The translations under genes and the position numbers were made by a program. 64,000 nucleotides of DNA. Source: Nodularia sp. NIES-3585. Its GTDB lineage: Bacteria > Cyanobacteriota > Cyanobacteriia > Cyanobacteriales > Nostocaceae. Of the stretch, positions 43,489-54,202 are shown in pieces. Each line of letters begins with the position of its first letter. Position 1 is the first letter of the stretch. The notes below the pieces were generated by a model. It had not been told where the DNA came from. It saw nothing but the letters and a program-made list of their open reading frames with translations, and searched no databases. Location: contig NZ_BDUB01000001.1 of NCBI RefSeq assembly GCF_002218065.1, positions 4,497,118 to 4,561,117 of the forward strand, in the 5' to 3' direction.

Positions 43489-46400
43489 TCAGCCTGTATT
43501 TCTCATCCCGGCTGCAATCCCGTTAATCGTTAACAATGCGCCTCGCAGTAACTCTCCTTTGCTGTAACGAGAATGAATCACGCCAGAAGTAGCCGTAATA
43601 TTTCGGGATTGGCGTAACCGTTTGAGTAGGGAAACTTGGATGAATCCTAAAGGTACAATTGTGCCGTTGCGTAACTGTACTGAACGTTGTAAGACGGGAT
43701 CGCCATCTAAAAGCCGACTGTGACCAGTGATTTTTAGCACTAAATCCCTGGTGAGATAGAATTCGTTGGCAATTTGTTGAAAAACTTTTTCTAGCCGCTC
43801 TTTATCTTCAGGATTCGAGAGTTCTTGAACATAGTGATGTGCCATTTGCATATCTACTTTGGCTAAGGTCATTTCTGCTTTGGAAATCACCATTTTGAAG
43901 AACGGCCATTTGATGTAAAAGTAGCGGAGCAATTTCAGGTGTTCTTCTGATTCTTCTTCCTCATTCAAGAATCCCTGTAAAGCTGTGCCGATGCCATACC
44001 AGGAAGGCAGCAAAAATCGGGTTTGTGTCCAGCTAAATACCCAAGGAATAGCTCGTAAACTGCTTAAATCTTTCTTTCCAGATGGTCGTCGCGCTGGACG
44101 AGAACTAATTTGTAACTGGCTAATTTCTTCAATGGGGGTAACTTGGTGAAAAAAGTCAATAAAATCTGGTTGCTCGTAAATTAAAGCGCGATAATGTTGA
44201 CGCGATCGCACTGCTAATTCTTCCATAATCTCATTCCAAGGTTCGATGTCATCAAAGCCGGTGCGTAATAAGCTAGCTTGGATTACCGCCGTGGTAATGG
44301 TTTCCAGATTATACAAAGCTAAATCCAGCAAGGAATATTTAGAAGCTAATACTTCCCCTTGTTCAGTAATCTTAATCCGCCCATTAATACTGTGTCCTGG
44401 TTGAGCCAAAATCGCCTCATAAGCTGGGCCGCCACCTCGTCCCACAGAACCGCCGCGTCCGTGGAAAATCCGCAAACTCAGACCATATCCTTCGGCGATT
44501 GTCTGGAGTGATTTTTGGGCTTTATGAATTTCCCAGTTGCTACTTAAAAAACCAGAGTCTTTATTGCTGTCAGAATACCCCAGCATGACTTCTTGTAAAT
44601 TAGGGGTGAGGGGAGAAGCTGTTGTAGGGGTAATCGGTAAGGAAGAACCTTGTTCTTTAATGGCTTTGAATGCTTCATAGCCACCTGCTAATAAAGCTCG
44701 ATATAGCGGGAGTTCAAATAACTGCCGCATGACGCTTCTGGAGCGTTGTAAGTCTTCTACCGTCTCAAATAAGGGAACTACTTGAATAGTCCCCACAGCG
44801 ATCGCTGGGTCAAAAAGTCGGGATTCTTTGGCTAAGAGCAAGACTTCCAAGACATCGCTCACTTCCCGGCACATACTAATAATGTAAGTTTGGCAGATGT
44901 TGACACCAAACTCTTGCTGTAGCGATCGCAAGATCCGAAAAGTTTCAATTACATCATTAGTTTTTTCCGAAAATGGCAATTCTGCTGGAATTAATGGCCG
45001 ACGGGTTTGCAGTTCCCCAGTTAGCCAAGCAACTCGCTGTTCTTCCGATAGCTGATTATAGGATTGGGGTAGGATTTGCAGATATTCCAGAATTTCATTG
45101 ATAGCATCAGAGTGTCGTGTTGATTCTTGGCGGATATCCAACTGAGTCAAGTTAAAGTCAAAAATTTCTACTTGACAAATCAGCGTTTCTAACTCCCGAC
45201 AGCTTAAACCAGTTTCGGTCAAGTTACGTTCAATTAACCGCAGTTCTGCCAAAAACTCCGACCCCGAACGATACATGGGGGAGTCTTCCTTGGTTGACTT
45301 TTCGCGGTTATACAAAGCTACATTGCGATCGCGCGTATTTTCCAACCGTCTCAGCACATAAGCCAATTTCAAGCGATAGGGTTCTTGGCGATAACGCAAC
45401 GCCAGTGCATCGTACACATCACCTAACTGCGACTGATCCATCTCTAAGGATTCCAGCAACTCTGGTAAGACATCGCTCCAGTGCATCGACACACTCAATA
45501 ATTCAATCAGCTGTTTCACTGATTTAATATATCTTTCCAAGACCATTTTGCGCTGATAGCAAGCTGTCTGCCAGGTAATTTCTGGTGTAACTGATGGGTT
45601 ACCATCGCGATCTGAACCTACCCAGGAACCAAAAGAGCAAAAGTTTTTATGCGGCGGTTCTAGCCAAGTAAATGTCTTGCCCAGAGCATATTTTAAGCGC
45701 TTATAGAGTTGAGGTATACCATCAAATAACACTTCTTGGAAATAATGTAAGGCATAATCTACTTCATCTAGCACCGTAGGTTTGAACTGGTGGAGTTCAT
45801 CTGTCCGCCACCACAGGCGAATTTCTTCGAGCAATTGTTCTCGCAAGTCTGCCGCTTCCCAGGGATATCCGCCCAGAGTGCTTTCAGTGCGGTTTTCCAC
45901 GATATCCAATTTTTGCAGCAGGTTCACTACCTGTCTTTGTTTATCGCGGATAGTGTGACGCACTATTTCGGTGGGGTGAGCTGTAAAAACCAAACGTACA
46001 TCCAGGTGTGAAATCAGGCGTTGAATTTGCTGTGGTGGCACATTCAGCTTGAATAAATGAGGAAACAAAGTCGCAAAAGTCCCTTTTTGTTTTCCCATTG
46101 ATTTGGTAACCCAATTTTTTGATATTAGGTCTATTTCCATGCCTTTGTTCACAGGAATGGCATCATCTTCATTTTGGTTGGAGGAGTAGGTGGCGTTTGA
46201 TAACCTCTCCTCCTGAATTACTGTTTCGGCTTCCCCCTCAGAATAGCGGGTTAATTGCTGACGTTGTTCATATTCCTGCTCTATGATGTTAATCAACTGG
46301 AAATACAATGCAAAGGCACGAGCTGCTCGAATTGCCTCATTGATGTTTAGTTGTTCAATTAACTTGACGGCAGATGCGGCTTGGTCGTTTGTTGCTTGTC

Positions 46401-46578
46401 CTTCTGGCGAACACAAATCGCGCAATTGCCGCAATAGATCCACCATCGTTTGACCACATTCTTGCCGGAGTACCGATTCCCACAATTCTTCTACTACTTG
46501 GAGCCGATGACGCAAAAATAATTCCGATGCAGGATAGAAATTCGCCGCATGAGACAAACTGTATAAAAGAGAACCCAT
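43489..46578 (-). CDS. ppc: Phosphoenolpyruvate carboxylase
   Basis: Fixes bicarbonate onto PEP to give oxaloacetate, feeding the incomplete TCA cycle and nitrogen assimilation. The 1029-aa length is typical of cyanobacterial PEPC. Catalytic segments visible are [20 protein letters not shown] near residue 205, [11 protein letters not shown] near 310, and [18 protein letters not shown] near 705. The C-terminus ends [10 protein letters not shown], the invariant tail. The plant regulatory N-terminal phosphorylation motif is absent, as expected. The start ATG (46578) is followed by [15 protein letters not shown]. Confidence 0.97.
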   Translation of the reverse strand: MGSLLYSLSHAANFYPASELFLRHRLQVVEELWESVLRQECGQTMVDLLRQLRDLCSPEGQATNDQAASAVKLIEQLNINEAIRAARAFALYFQLINIIEQEYEQRQQLTRYSEGEAETVIQEERLSNATYSSNQNEDDAIPVNKGMEIDLISKNWVTKSMGKQKGTFATLFPHLFKLNVPPQQIQRLISHLDVRLVFTAHPTEIVRHTIRDKQRQVVNLLQKLDIVENRTESTLGGYPWEAADLREQLLEEIRLWWRTDELHQFKPTVLDEVDYALHYFQEVLFDGIPQLYKRLKYALGKTFTWLEPPHKNFCSFGSWVGSDRDGNPSVTPEITWQTACYQRKMVLERYIKSVKQLIELLSVSMHWSDVLPELLESLEMDQSQLGDVYDALALRYRQEPYRLKLAYVLRRLENTRDRNVALYNREKSTKEDSPMYRSGSEFLAELRLIERNLTETGLSCRELETLICQVEIFDFNLTQLDIRQESTRHSDAINEILEYLQILPQSYNQLSEEQRVAWLTGELQTRRPLIPAELPFSEKTNDVIETFRILRSLQQEFGVNICQTYIISMCREVSDVLEVLLLAKESRLFDPAIAVGTIQVVPLFETVEDLQRSRSVMRQLFELPLYRALLAGGYEAFKAIKEQGSSLPITPTTASPLTPNLQEVMLGYSDSNKDSGFLSSNWEIHKAQKSLQTIAEGYGLSLRIFHGRGGSVGRGGGPAYEAILAQPGHSINGRIKITEQGEVLASKYSLLDLALYNLETITTAVIQASLLRTGFDDIEPWNEIMEELAVRSRQHYRALIYEQPDFIDFFHQVTPIEEISQLQISSRPARRPSGKKDLSSLRAIPWVFSWTQTRFLLPSWYGIGTALQGFLNEEEESEEHLKLLRYFYIKWPFFKMVISKAEMTLAKVDMQMAHHYVQELSNPEDKERLEKVFQQIANEFYLTRDLVLKITGHSRLLDGDPVLQRSVQLRNGTIVPLGFIQVSLLKRLRQSRNITATSGVIHSRYSKGELLRGALLTINGIAAGMRNTG

Positions 46579-46620
46579 AATTTCTTTCTGCTCTTGTAAG
46601 CTGATGACTGTTTACATCCT

Positions 46621-46650
46621 AGAGACGCGATTAATCGCGTTTGTGCAAGA
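46621..46650. repeat. Dispersed GACGCGATTAATCGCGT repeat
   Basis: AGAGACGCGATTAATCGCGT then TTGTGCAAGA, an inverted repeat related to the 18-bp tandem units at 40177 and the unit at 47169. Confidence 0.75.
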
Positions 46651-46702
46651 CAATTAATTCTCAAGGTAAAACCATGAGTATTTTAGGTTTTAAATATATT
46701 TT

Positions 46703-46969
46703 TTAACCTCTTTCTCCGCCTCTGGCGCTTGTCTGCAAAGTGCTATCATCTACTGCCTCTGGGAACGGAAGAATCGGCAGGCGATCGCCTCGAAATAATT
46801 CTTCACTGGCTTGTCCCATAGATTCTAGGGCTTTTACTGTAGCCTTTTCTGTGGTCAGCAGCAGTAGTATAGACGCTGTACCTATTTGTAAGAGAAAAGA
46901 TTGGGGAATGCTAAACAAAGGCAAATTTAATCCGGAATTATCCCAGGATTTTGAGGTAGTAGGAGTCAT
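46703..46969 (-). CDS. Hypothetical protein, possibly single-span membrane
   Basis: An 88-aa frame from the ATG at 46969 (MTPTTSKSWDNSGLNLPLFS); the longer frame to 47107 starts in unlikely sequence. One hydrophobic stretch (FLLQIGTASILLLLT) is followed by an acidic, Pro-containing tail. It resembles small conserved cyanobacterial proteins near ppc, but I cannot name a family. Confidence 0.5.
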   Translation of the reverse strand: MTPTTSKSWDNSGLNLPLFSIPQSFLLQIGTASILLLLTTEKATVKALESMGQASEELFRGDRLPILPFPEAVDDSTLQTSARGGERG

Positions 46970-47168
46970 TGCTAATTTTTGGTTGTTGGCAAATGAGTAA
47001 AAAGAAACACGCGCATTCAACATCTGTGCGACTTCCAGGCCTACTTGTCTATTTTGTCTGATTTTGCAAGCCCACAAAGTAACAAAATTGTTAAAAAAAA
47101 ACGGCAAAGTGTGATAGACCTATGTTTCTAGTTTACAAGTACAGGCACTACCATTTCCAAGTCCTGCT

Positions 47169-47255
47169 TAGAGACGCGATGAATCCGTGCCTATGCAAAA
47201 AAGTGCTGAGTTCAGATTTTATTGACCAATGACCAATCACCAATAACCAATGACT
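47169..47255. repeat. Repeat cluster: GAGACGCGAT unit, AGTGCTGAG unit and GACCAAT heptamers
   Basis: GAGACGCGATGAATC is followed by AAGTGCTGAGTTCAGAT and an imperfect array of TGACCAA/TAACCAA heptamers. The same three elements in the same order occur at 40213-40290 in the petC-petA spacer. Confidence 0.75.
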
Positions 47256-47269
47256 AAAGTTAACTGCTC

Positions 47270-50200
47270 ATGAAAACAGTATTACTAGATAGTCACAAAT
47301 CACTAGTGCAGTGGGTAAGCCAAGCAACAGGAATCAACTCCTTTGGGGTAAAAGTCCGGTTGCGGGGAAATGACCTTCATATTCTTTGTGAAGGTTCAGA
47401 GCCTCCTCAACGCTGGCTTACGCTGTCTGACTTGCTTCACGCACTACAGCAAACAGATTTGGATCTTTTAACCAGTAACGAACAACCCTCAATATACCAA
47501 GTATTTGTCTATGGGCGGAAGAAAGGGGAATATCGACCCAAGTGGTGTCATCGAGTTTATTTAAATCAACTAGAAAGGCATCTAGAACAGGTACAGCAAG
47601 TCCTGGGAGACTCGGAAAAATCTGCTCCTGGTGGGTCACTGATTATCTCTAATGAAAGTTTGGCACGTCGGGGCGACCCCAATGCCATTGCCCGCTATCT
47701 CAGCCAAACTCTGAGTTTGTTAGGTGTGTCTGTACAAGTAAAAATCCAAGAGTATCAGCCAAAAGATCGCAATCAAGCGGTAGTTAATCGCCTGTTGATT
47801 TTTTGTCAGTCTAGCTATAGCCCCGATTCATCATTATTAGCTGAACCAGTAGCCCAGCAATTACGGGATTTGAAACTGGTCGGTTATCAAGATGCGGTGA
47901 TTATTTCTCAAGTAAGTGGTGAGACAGCATCTGATTGGCTGCTGAGAGTGGATCTGCGACCTCCAGAAATGATGCTCAAGGAATGGGCTAGGTGGGGAGA
48001 TGTCCAGGCGATCGCCAAGCTGTTACAGTCGATTTTGTCAGATTTAAAGGTGGCTATACAAGTTTCTCTCAAAGAATCAACCCTACATATCTTTTGTACA
48101 TCGGCTGATGATTCCTTAGAAACTACCCCAGCACCAGATAAAGCCCAATGTTTAGAGATAATTTCCCGTCATCTAGAAGCGATCGCTCCCCAAGGTATTC
48201 TCGCAGCCAGTATTTACGGACAAAAAACTTCAGATCAGCAACCAGCTTGGATTGACTGGTTAAATTTACCTGCTACAGAACATCCAGCCCTAGCCCCATT
48301 ACCCCTGGAGTTAGCCAGTGATGGTGATCAAGCCGCAATTATTTTTTTACTAGAGCGCTTACTCAATCCCGATCTAGATTGGCGTTTAAATACAGGTGGT
48401 ATTCGTGTCATGCTGCTACACAAAGGTGACTTGTTGCACGTTATGTGTGATGCACCCATTTGTCCAGCCCGCTCACAAGTAGCCCACAAAGTCACTCAGC
48501 TTTTGCGCCAGTTAAAAATGCCAAAGATTGCTGGAGTCAGAGTATACGGTCGCCGTGCTGGTAATCAGGAACCATCTTGGCATCATGGTGAAGATTTAAT
48601 CCCACGCCAACGTTTAGTTCCAGAAGCCACCCCAGAATTTGCGGCTACTTCGGAATATGTGAGTCAGCTTTTAACCACTGAATATCATGAACCAGTTTTA
48701 CGTCAGGATTTAACCTCAGAAGATGTTCAAAATTTTGTTACAGAAGTAGCACGACACTGGACAACAACTGCTGTCACCACTGCGAAAAAATGGCTGATAG
48801 AAACGCAGATATTTAGAGAAAGTGGTCAGTCAGTACCACAAAACCCTGATAGTCAACAGCTAAAGGTAGCTTTAGTTTGGGGTACGTTGGGTTTATTGCT
48901 GACTTTGCAAATTGATGGCATTTTGAATTATGTAATTACTCGCCCCACAGCAACTTCACCACAAGTAACGAGTGCTTCGCCCTCATCCTTTGAGCAGGAG
49001 GCATCATTAGAGCAGAATGAGAGAACAGCATTTTTTACTAGTCGGCCTGGAGAACAATCTCTTCAGAATCAAAAGGATGTCTTTAATGCGTCTGGATTCA
49101 CTCAAGATGATGATGGACAAGAGCAGATTTTAAGAGCTAGTCCACTCAAAGAAAGAGCCAACGCCGCAGCGATTTTATTAACAGCGCGATCGCGCATGGC
49201 GGGAGCTTCGGTAACGTCGATGCCCAGTTTCAACTCTCGCCAATTAAACGAACAATTAGCATTGTATAAACAGCGAGTTGCTAAAAACGGTAAAGCCGCA
49301 GATGTATTAATTATTGGTTCCTCCCGCGCCTTGAGAGGAATTGACCCCGTAGCACTTTCTCAGGCTTTAGCAACTCAGGGTTATGCCAATATTGACGTAT
49401 TTAACTTTGGAATTAACGGTGCTACAGCACAAGTTGTAGATTTAATTATTCGTCAGGTTTTAGAAACATCGGAACTACCAAAACTAATTCTTTGGGCAGA
49501 TGGTTCTCGTGCTTTCAATAGTAATCGCGAAGATATGACCTTTCAAGCGATCGCTGCATCAGAAGGTTACCAACAGGTATTGCAGAAACCATTCGCAGCT
49601 AAAAATAGTGATGATTTACTCCCCGGTTCAGGCAATACTCCTGATTCGCCTGAAGTAGTACAAAAACCAAATTACAACAGTTATCAAACCGTCAATGAGT
49701 GGTTAAATCAGACAGTATCTAGGGTTTTAATCAGCCACCAAAATCGTGACAAAATTCAAAGCTTACTGCATGAACAACTGCTGGCAATGCCATTAGTGAA
49801 ATACACTCAGGCTATAGCATCAGAGACACAATTAAATCCAGATAATTCAGAAATAGATATTAATCAACAGGCAGTAGATTTTGATGGATTCTTAGCTTTA
49901 GCTGTACGATTTAATCCTAGCGAACATTATCAAAAACATCCTCAAGTTGCTGGTAATTACGACAATGATTATAGATATTTTCAGATAGAAGGTGAACAAG
50001 ACGCTGCCTTTGAAAAAGTTTTACAATTTACCCAGTCCAGAAATATTTCTTTAGTGTTTGTTAATATGCCCTTGACCTCCGAATATTTAGATCCAGTCCG
50101 CACAAAATACGAGCAAGAATTTCAGCAACATATGTTATCCCTAGCAACTAATCCCAACTTTATATATAGAGACTTAAGCCAACTTTGGCCAAATAAGAAT

Positions 50201-50299
50201 GATTACTTTTCTGATCCCAGTCACCTCAACCGCTTTGGCGCATACGAAGTATCAAAAAAGTTAGCTAATGATCCAATGATTCCTTGGCCGACAAAGTAA
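47270..50299 (+). CDS. Large membrane protein with four N-terminal repeats and SGNH/DUF1574-like domain
   Basis: A 1009-aa protein. Residues 1-455 contain four imperfect repeats of about 105-115 aa; each has a helical GD-AI-x-L-L segment, a LHI/LLI-FC or LHVMC beta-strand and a V-YGR/GQ-x3-Q-P-x-W segment. One membrane span follows at about 532-556 (VALVWGTLGLLLTLQIDGIL). The C-terminal third (from about 675) is SGNH-hydrolase-like: VLIIGSSRALRGIDP near 677 (Ser block), FNFGINGATAQ, and the closing DPSHLNRFGAYE near 981 (Asp-His block). An MBOAT acyltransferase follows 198 bp downstream, as in AlgI/AlgJ-like pairs, so extracytoplasmic O-acetylation of a glycan is likely. The repeats are not recognised. 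Confidence 0.8.
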   Translation: MKTVLLDSHKSLVQWVSQATGINSFGVKVRLRGNDLHILCEGSEPPQRWLTLSDLLHALQQTDLDLLTSNEQPSIYQVFVYGRKKGEYRPKWCHRVYLNQLERHLEQVQQVLGDSEKSAPGGSLIISNESLARRGDPNAIARYLSQTLSLLGVSVQVKIQEYQPKDRNQAVVNRLLIFCQSSYSPDSSLLAEPVAQQLRDLKLVGYQDAVIISQVSGETASDWLLRVDLRPPEMMLKEWARWGDVQAIAKLLQSILSDLKVAIQVSLKESTLHIFCTSADDSLETTPAPDKAQCLEIISRHLEAIAPQGILAASIYGQKTSDQQPAWIDWLNLPATEHPALAPLPLELASDGDQAAIIFLLERLLNPDLDWRLNTGGIRVMLLHKGDLLHVMCDAPICPARSQVAHKVTQLLRQLKMPKIAGVRVYGRRAGNQEPSWHHGEDLIPRQRLVPEATPEFAATSEYVSQLLTTEYHEPVLRQDLTSEDVQNFVTEVARHWTTTAVTTAKKWLIETQIFRESGQSVPQNPDSQQLKVALVWGTLGLLLTLQIDGILNYVITRPTATSPQVTSASPSSFEQEASLEQNERTAFFTSRPGEQSLQNQKDVFNASGFTQDDDGQEQILRASPLKERANAAAILLTARSRMAGASVTSMPSFNSRQLNEQLALYKQRVAKNGKAADVLIIGSSRALRGIDPVALSQALATQGYANIDVFNFGINGATAQVVDLIIRQVLETSELPKLILWADGSRAFNSNREDMTFQAIAASEGYQQVLQKPFAAKNSDDLLPGSGNTPDSPEVVQKPNYNSYQTVNEWLNQTVSRVLISHQNRDKIQSLLHEQLLAMPLVKYTQAIASETQLNPDNSEIDINQQAVDFDGFLALAVRFNPSEHYQKHPQVAGNYDNDYRYFQIEGEQDAAFEKVLQFTQSRNISLVFVNMPLTSEYLDPVRTKYEQEFQQHMLSLATNPNFIYRDLSQLWPNKNDYFSDPSHLNRFGAYEVSKKLANDPMIPWPTK

Positions 50300-50361
50300 A
50301 GTGCCGAGCAGGGAGCAGGGTACAGACAGTTCAGTTAAACATTTCTTCCTGATCTTTCTTG

Positions 50362-50406
50362 ACTTTGCGTACTTTGCGTACTTTGCGGTTTGTTAAAAAA
50401 AGACCT
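50362..50406. repeat. Dispersed repeat with CTTTGCGTA heptamer-like units
   Basis: GACTTTGCGTACTTTGCGTA then CTTTGCGGTTTGTTAAAAA. The same element recurs at 54203-54242. Confidence 0.75.
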
Positions 50407-50497
50407 TAAAAAATAGTTGAGTTCCTTAACTGAACCGTCTTGGCAGCAGGGGTAAAAGATAGCGACTTTCCAACGATTAATAACTGATGACTAAAAT

Positions 50498-51997
50498 ATG
50501 AACTTTATATCAATTTTTTATGGATTATTTTTGCTGAGTGTACTGGGCATTTACTGGGCTGTAAATAACCAAAAATTACGGATGTGGACGTTGCTGATTG
50601 CTAGCCTTGTATTCTACAGTTCTTTGAATTTTCAGTACATTCCTTTATTATTGGTACTAACTTTAATTAACTTTCGTCTAGGTTTGGAGATTGGGAACAA
50701 TACCGCACACGGACAATATGCTGTTGACTGGAAACTTTCTAATGAAGATTGGCAATTTGCCCAAACAGACTGGAATCGTCGGCGGCTGAAGTTGTTGTGG
50801 CTGGGTGTAAGTTTAAATGTTTTATTGTTACTCAGCTTTAAATATCTGCCTGCTTTCTTAAAATATGTTTTGAATCTACAAATTAATTCGCCAGATGCTG
50901 CCTTTAATATAATTGCACCTTTGGGGATTTCATTTTTCACTTTTGAGTGTATTGCTTATCTAGTGGATGTCTATCGAGGTGCGCCAGCCACTAAAAATTT
51001 TCTCAAATTTGCTGCGTATAAATTATTCTTTGCTAAATTAATTTCTGGCCCAATTACTCGTTATCACAGCCTAGCGTCTCAATTCCAGACATCACACTTT
51101 CCCTCCACTGAGGAGGTGAGTGAGGCACTATGGTTAATTTCTAGGGGAGCAGTCAAAAAAGGTATTTTGGCAGATAATTTGGGAATTTTCGTGGATTTAT
51201 GTTTTGGTAATCTACAACGGGCGGGTAGCGCTGATTTATGGTTGGCTACATTTGCTTATGGTTTGCAGTTGTACTTGGATTTCAGTGGTTACGTAGACAT
51301 CGCCCGTGGGAGTGCGTTACTTTTCGGCTTAGTCTTACCTGAAAATTTTAACTTTCCCTATTTCAGCACCAGCATTGCTGAATTTTGGCGACGCTGGCAC
51401 ATGACTTTAGGCGATTGGTTACGAAACTATATCTATTTTCCTTTGGGTGGCTCGCGTCAAGGCTTGACTCGCACCTGCGGTAACTTATTTATTGTGATGC
51501 TAATCGCTGGAATTTGGCACGGTTCAGCCTGGGGTTTTATTCTTTGGGGTATACTCCACGGTTTAGCGTTGGGGGTGCATCGACTTACAGATGTGATGAG
51601 CGATCGCTTTGAAAATTTGGCAGATTTCTGGCAAAATCCTCTAGGTATAGTTGTGGCTTGGTTTTTAACCCAATTAATGGTTTTTACCTCTTGGATTTGG
51701 TTCCGCCTTCCCAACCCCCAGGATTCTTCTTGGGTAATTCAGCACCTCTGGGGTCATTCTGCCGATGCACAGTTTGTCCAAAAAGTTTACATAGAAGCTT
51801 TGAATATGAGCCAATATCAACTGACTTCGTTGCTGGTAATTTTAGCTGTACTTATGAGTATCATCTATGCGTTTAACACCAGATTGAAGTTAGATTTTAA
51901 CTGGCCTGTCAAGCTTGTCTTCGTACCGCTATGCCTCTATTCCGTATGGTTACTAGCTCCTGAAGGCAGCTTACCCTATATTTACTTTGATTTCTAA
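50498..51997 (+). CDS. MBOAT family O-acyltransferase (AlgI-like)
   Basis: A 499-aa polytopic inner-membrane protein that moves acyl groups, usually acetyl, across the membrane for polysaccharide modification. About ten hydrophobic segments are visible. Family signatures are PLGISFFTFECIAYLVDVYR near residue 147, FWRRWHMTLGDWLRNYIYFP near 295 and the catalytic His in GIWHGSAWGFILWG near 343. The SGNH-like partner gene lies directly upstream. The target glycan is not known; the export locus at 1-11 kb or a separate exopolysaccharide are both possible. Confidence 0.93.
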   Translation: MNFISIFYGLFLLSVLGIYWAVNNQKLRMWTLLIASLVFYSSLNFQYIPLLLVLTLINFRLGLEIGNNTAHGQYAVDWKLSNEDWQFAQTDWNRRRLKLLWLGVSLNVLLLLSFKYLPAFLKYVLNLQINSPDAAFNIIAPLGISFFTFECIAYLVDVYRGAPATKNFLKFAAYKLFFAKLISGPITRYHSLASQFQTSHFPSTEEVSEALWLISRGAVKKGILADNLGIFVDLCFGNLQRAGSADLWLATFAYGLQLYLDFSGYVDIARGSALLFGLVLPENFNFPYFSTSIAEFWRRWHMTLGDWLRNYIYFPLGGSRQGLTRTCGNLFIVMLIAGIWHGSAWGFILWGILHGLALGVHRLTDVMSDRFENLADFWQNPLGIVVAWFLTQLMVFTSWIWFRLPNPQDSSWVIQHLWGHSADAQFVQKVYIEALNMSQYQLTSLLVILAVLMSIIYAFNTRLKLDFNWPVKLVFVPLCLYSVWLLAPEGSLPYIYFDF

Positions 51998-52166
51998 CGG
52001 TTATCAACCTTAATATTTGGAGCTTTGCATAAGAAAATGTAATGTATTTAGCAAAATCAATAATAAAATTGGTAGTTTACTAAACGTAAATTCATGTTAA
52101 GTTTATTAGGACAGACAAGCAAACCGTGCGTCTGATTCATTAAAAAAACATATCGCAATCATAGAA

Positions 52167-53249
52167 ATGACTACTACCTTACAACAGCGTCAAAGCGCTA
52201 ACGTATGGGATCGCTTCTGCGAGTGGATCACCAGCACCGACAACCGCATTTACATCGGTTGGTTCGGCGTTCTCATGATCCCAACCCTACTAGCTGCTAC
52301 CACCTGCTTCATCATTGCATTCGTAGCTGCTCCTCCCGTAGACATCGACGGTATCCGCGAACCAGTAGCTGGTTCCTTGATTTACGGAAACAACATCATC
52401 TCCGGTGCAGTTGTTCCTTCTTCCAACGCTATCGGCTTGCACTTCTACCCCATCTGGGAAGCAGCTTCCTTAGATGAGTGGTTGTACAACGGCGGTCCTT
52501 ACCAATTGGTAATTTTCCACTTCTTAATCGGTTGCGCTTGCTACCTTGGTCGTCAGTGGGAACTATCTTACCGCTTGGGTATGCGTCCTTGGATCTGTGT
52601 AGCTTACTCTGCGCCTTTGGCATCTGCTACCGCAGTATTCTTAATCTACCCCATCGGACAAGGTTCATTCTCTGACGGTATGCCTTTGGGTATCTCCGGA
52701 ACCTTCAACTTCATGATCGTGTTCCAAGCAGAACATAACATCTTGATGCACCCCTTCCATATGTTGGGAGTAGCTGGTGTCTTCGGTGGTTCATTATTCT
52801 CCGCAATGCACGGTTCCTTGGTGACATCTTCCTTGGTACGTGAAACAACCGAAACCGAATCACAAAACTACGGTTACAAGTTCGGACAAGAAGAAGAAAC
52901 CTACAACATCGTTGCAGCCCACGGCTACTTCGGTCGGTTAATCTTCCAATACGCTTCCTTCAACAACAGCCGCTCACTTCACTTCTTCCTAGCTGCTTGG
53001 CCTGTAATCGGTATCTGGTTTACCGCTTTAGGTATCAGCACAATGGCGTTTAACTTGAACGGTTTCAACTTCAACCAATCAGTAATTGATTCTCAAGGTC
53101 GGGTTATCGCTACCTGGGCTGACGTAATCAACCGCGCTAACTTGGGTATGGAAGTAATGCACGAGCGTAACGCTCACAACTTCCCCCTAGACTTGGCTGC
53201 TGCTGATGTTGCTCCTGTTGCTTTAACAGCACCTGCTATCAACGGTTAA
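52167..53249 (+). CDS. psbA: Photosystem II D1 protein
   Basis: Reaction-centre subunit binding P680, pheophytin, QB and the Mn4CaO5 cluster. The 360-aa precursor is full length. Key residues are in place: Tyr161, Asp170, Glu189, His190, His198, His215, Ser264, His272, His332, Glu333, Asp342 and the processing site after Ala344 with a 16-residue tail. Position 130 is Gln (GRQWE), the form associated with standard-light D1:1 rather than the high-light Glu130 type. Codon use is strongly biased, as for a very highly expressed gene. A terminator follows. Confidence 0.99.
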   Translation: MTTTLQQRQSANVWDRFCEWITSTDNRIYIGWFGVLMIPTLLAATTCFIIAFVAAPPVDIDGIREPVAGSLIYGNNIISGAVVPSSNAIGLHFYPIWEAASLDEWLYNGGPYQLVIFHFLIGCACYLGRQWELSYRLGMRPWICVAYSAPLASATAVFLIYPIGQGSFSDGMPLGISGTFNFMIVFQAEHNILMHPFHMLGVAGVFGGSLFSAMHGSLVTSSLVRETTETESQNYGYKFGQEEETYNIVAAHGYFGRLIFQYASFNNSRSLHFFLAAWPVIGIWFTALGISTMAFNLNGFNFNQSVIDSQGRVIATWADVINRANLGMEVMHERNAHNFPLDLAAADVAPVALTAPAING

Positions 53250-53272
53250 TCTTCAAAGTTTAGCTGAATAAG

Positions 53273-53303
53273 AAACGCCTCTCAGAAATGGGGGGCGTTT
53301 TTT
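53273..53303 (+). terminator. Rho-independent terminator of psbA
   Basis: AAACGCC (53273-53279) pairs with GGCGTTT (53294-53300), with an inner CTC/GGG extension, followed by a T-run, 24 bp after the psbA stop codon. Confidence 0.85.
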
Positions 53304-53317
53304 ATGTTTGTTTCACG

Positions 53318-53390
53318 CATCAGCGAAGCGTTCGCGTAGCGTGCTGTAAGCTTTAGCACGAAGTGCGTTAGGCGCAGAGGCGCAGAGGAA
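53318..53390. repeat. Palindromic dispersed repeat cluster downstream of psbA
   Basis: GCGAAGCGTTCGCGTAGCG palindromic words followed by GGCGCAGAGGCGCAGAGG. A related arrangement lies on the other side of cobK at 54276-54336. Confidence 0.7.
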
Positions 53391-53401
53391 GAAATACCGA
53401 G

Positions 53402-54148
53402 TCACCGATGCAAGTGCTGTGATAGCCAGAGCAAAGCTTCATCTATATCTGTGGCTTGCGCTCCAGGAGGTACAGAGGGACGGTTCACGATTACAACTTT
53501 GAGTTGTAGTTCCCGTGCGGCGATAATCTTGGCATAAGTGGCATCACCACCGCTATTTTTACTGACGATGGTATCAATTTGATGATGAATCAGGATTTCC
53601 CTCTCATTATCGAGGTTAAAAGGACCGCGATCGCACAAAAAGATTCCTGGTGGGACTAAGGCCTGTGGCTCAGGCGGGTCAATCATCCGCATTAAAAACC
53701 AAATTTGATGCAAATGAGCAAAAGCACCGATTTCTTGCCTACCAATACTTAAAAAGACGCGTTTTGATTGATTTTCGAGAACATCGGCGGCAGTTTTTAT
53801 ACTATCAACTTTGAGCCAGCGATCGCCATTCACTTCTTGCCAAGGTTGGCGGATTAACTTCAGACGAGGTACTTTAACTTCCATCGCCGCATCAGCCGCA
53901 TTTAAAGCAATCTGAGTAGCAAAAGGATGAGTAGCATCAATCAACAAATCAATTTGCATCTGATGCAGATACTTCGCTAGTCCAGCCACACCACCAAAAC
54001 CGCCTATACGCAAATCGCCTAGTGGGATTGAAGGTTCACGGGTGCGACCGGCTAGAGATGAGATAGCCTCAATTCCCTGGATATTAGCAACTTTGGCAGC
54101 TAATTCTGCCGCTTCTCCGGTTCCACCCAGAATTAAAACTCGCATCAT
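53402..54148 (-). CDS. cobK: Cobalt-precorrin-6A reductase
   Basis: Reduces (cobalt-)precorrin-6A to 6B in corrin ring synthesis for cobalamin. A 248-aa NAD(P)H-dependent enzyme starting at the tandem ATGATG (54148) with the nucleotide-binding loop RVLILGGTGEAAELA. Further family segments are LLIDATHPFATQIALNAA near residue 84, FLSIGRQEIGAF near 140 and SKNSGGDATYAKIIAARELQ near 205. An upstream TTG at 54175 would add 9 residues. It sits between two repeat clusters, apart from other cobalamin genes in this window. Confidence 0.9.
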   Translation of the reverse strand: MMRVLILGGTGEAAELAAKVANIQGIEAISSLAGRTREPSIPLGDLRIGGFGGVAGLAKYLHQMQIDLLIDATHPFATQIALNAADAAMEVKVPRLKLIRQPWQEVNGDRWLKVDSIKTAADVLENQSKRVFLSIGRQEIGAFAHLHQIWFLMRMIDPPEPQALVPPGIFLCDRGPFNLDNEREILIHHQIDTIVSKNSGGDATYAKIIAARELQLKVVIVNRPSVPPGAQATDIDEALLWLSQHLHR

Positions 54149-54202
54149 TTGATTTTTTCTGGGTTCTGTATCCAAAGCAACAATAACTTTCTTCCCTTCT
54201 TC

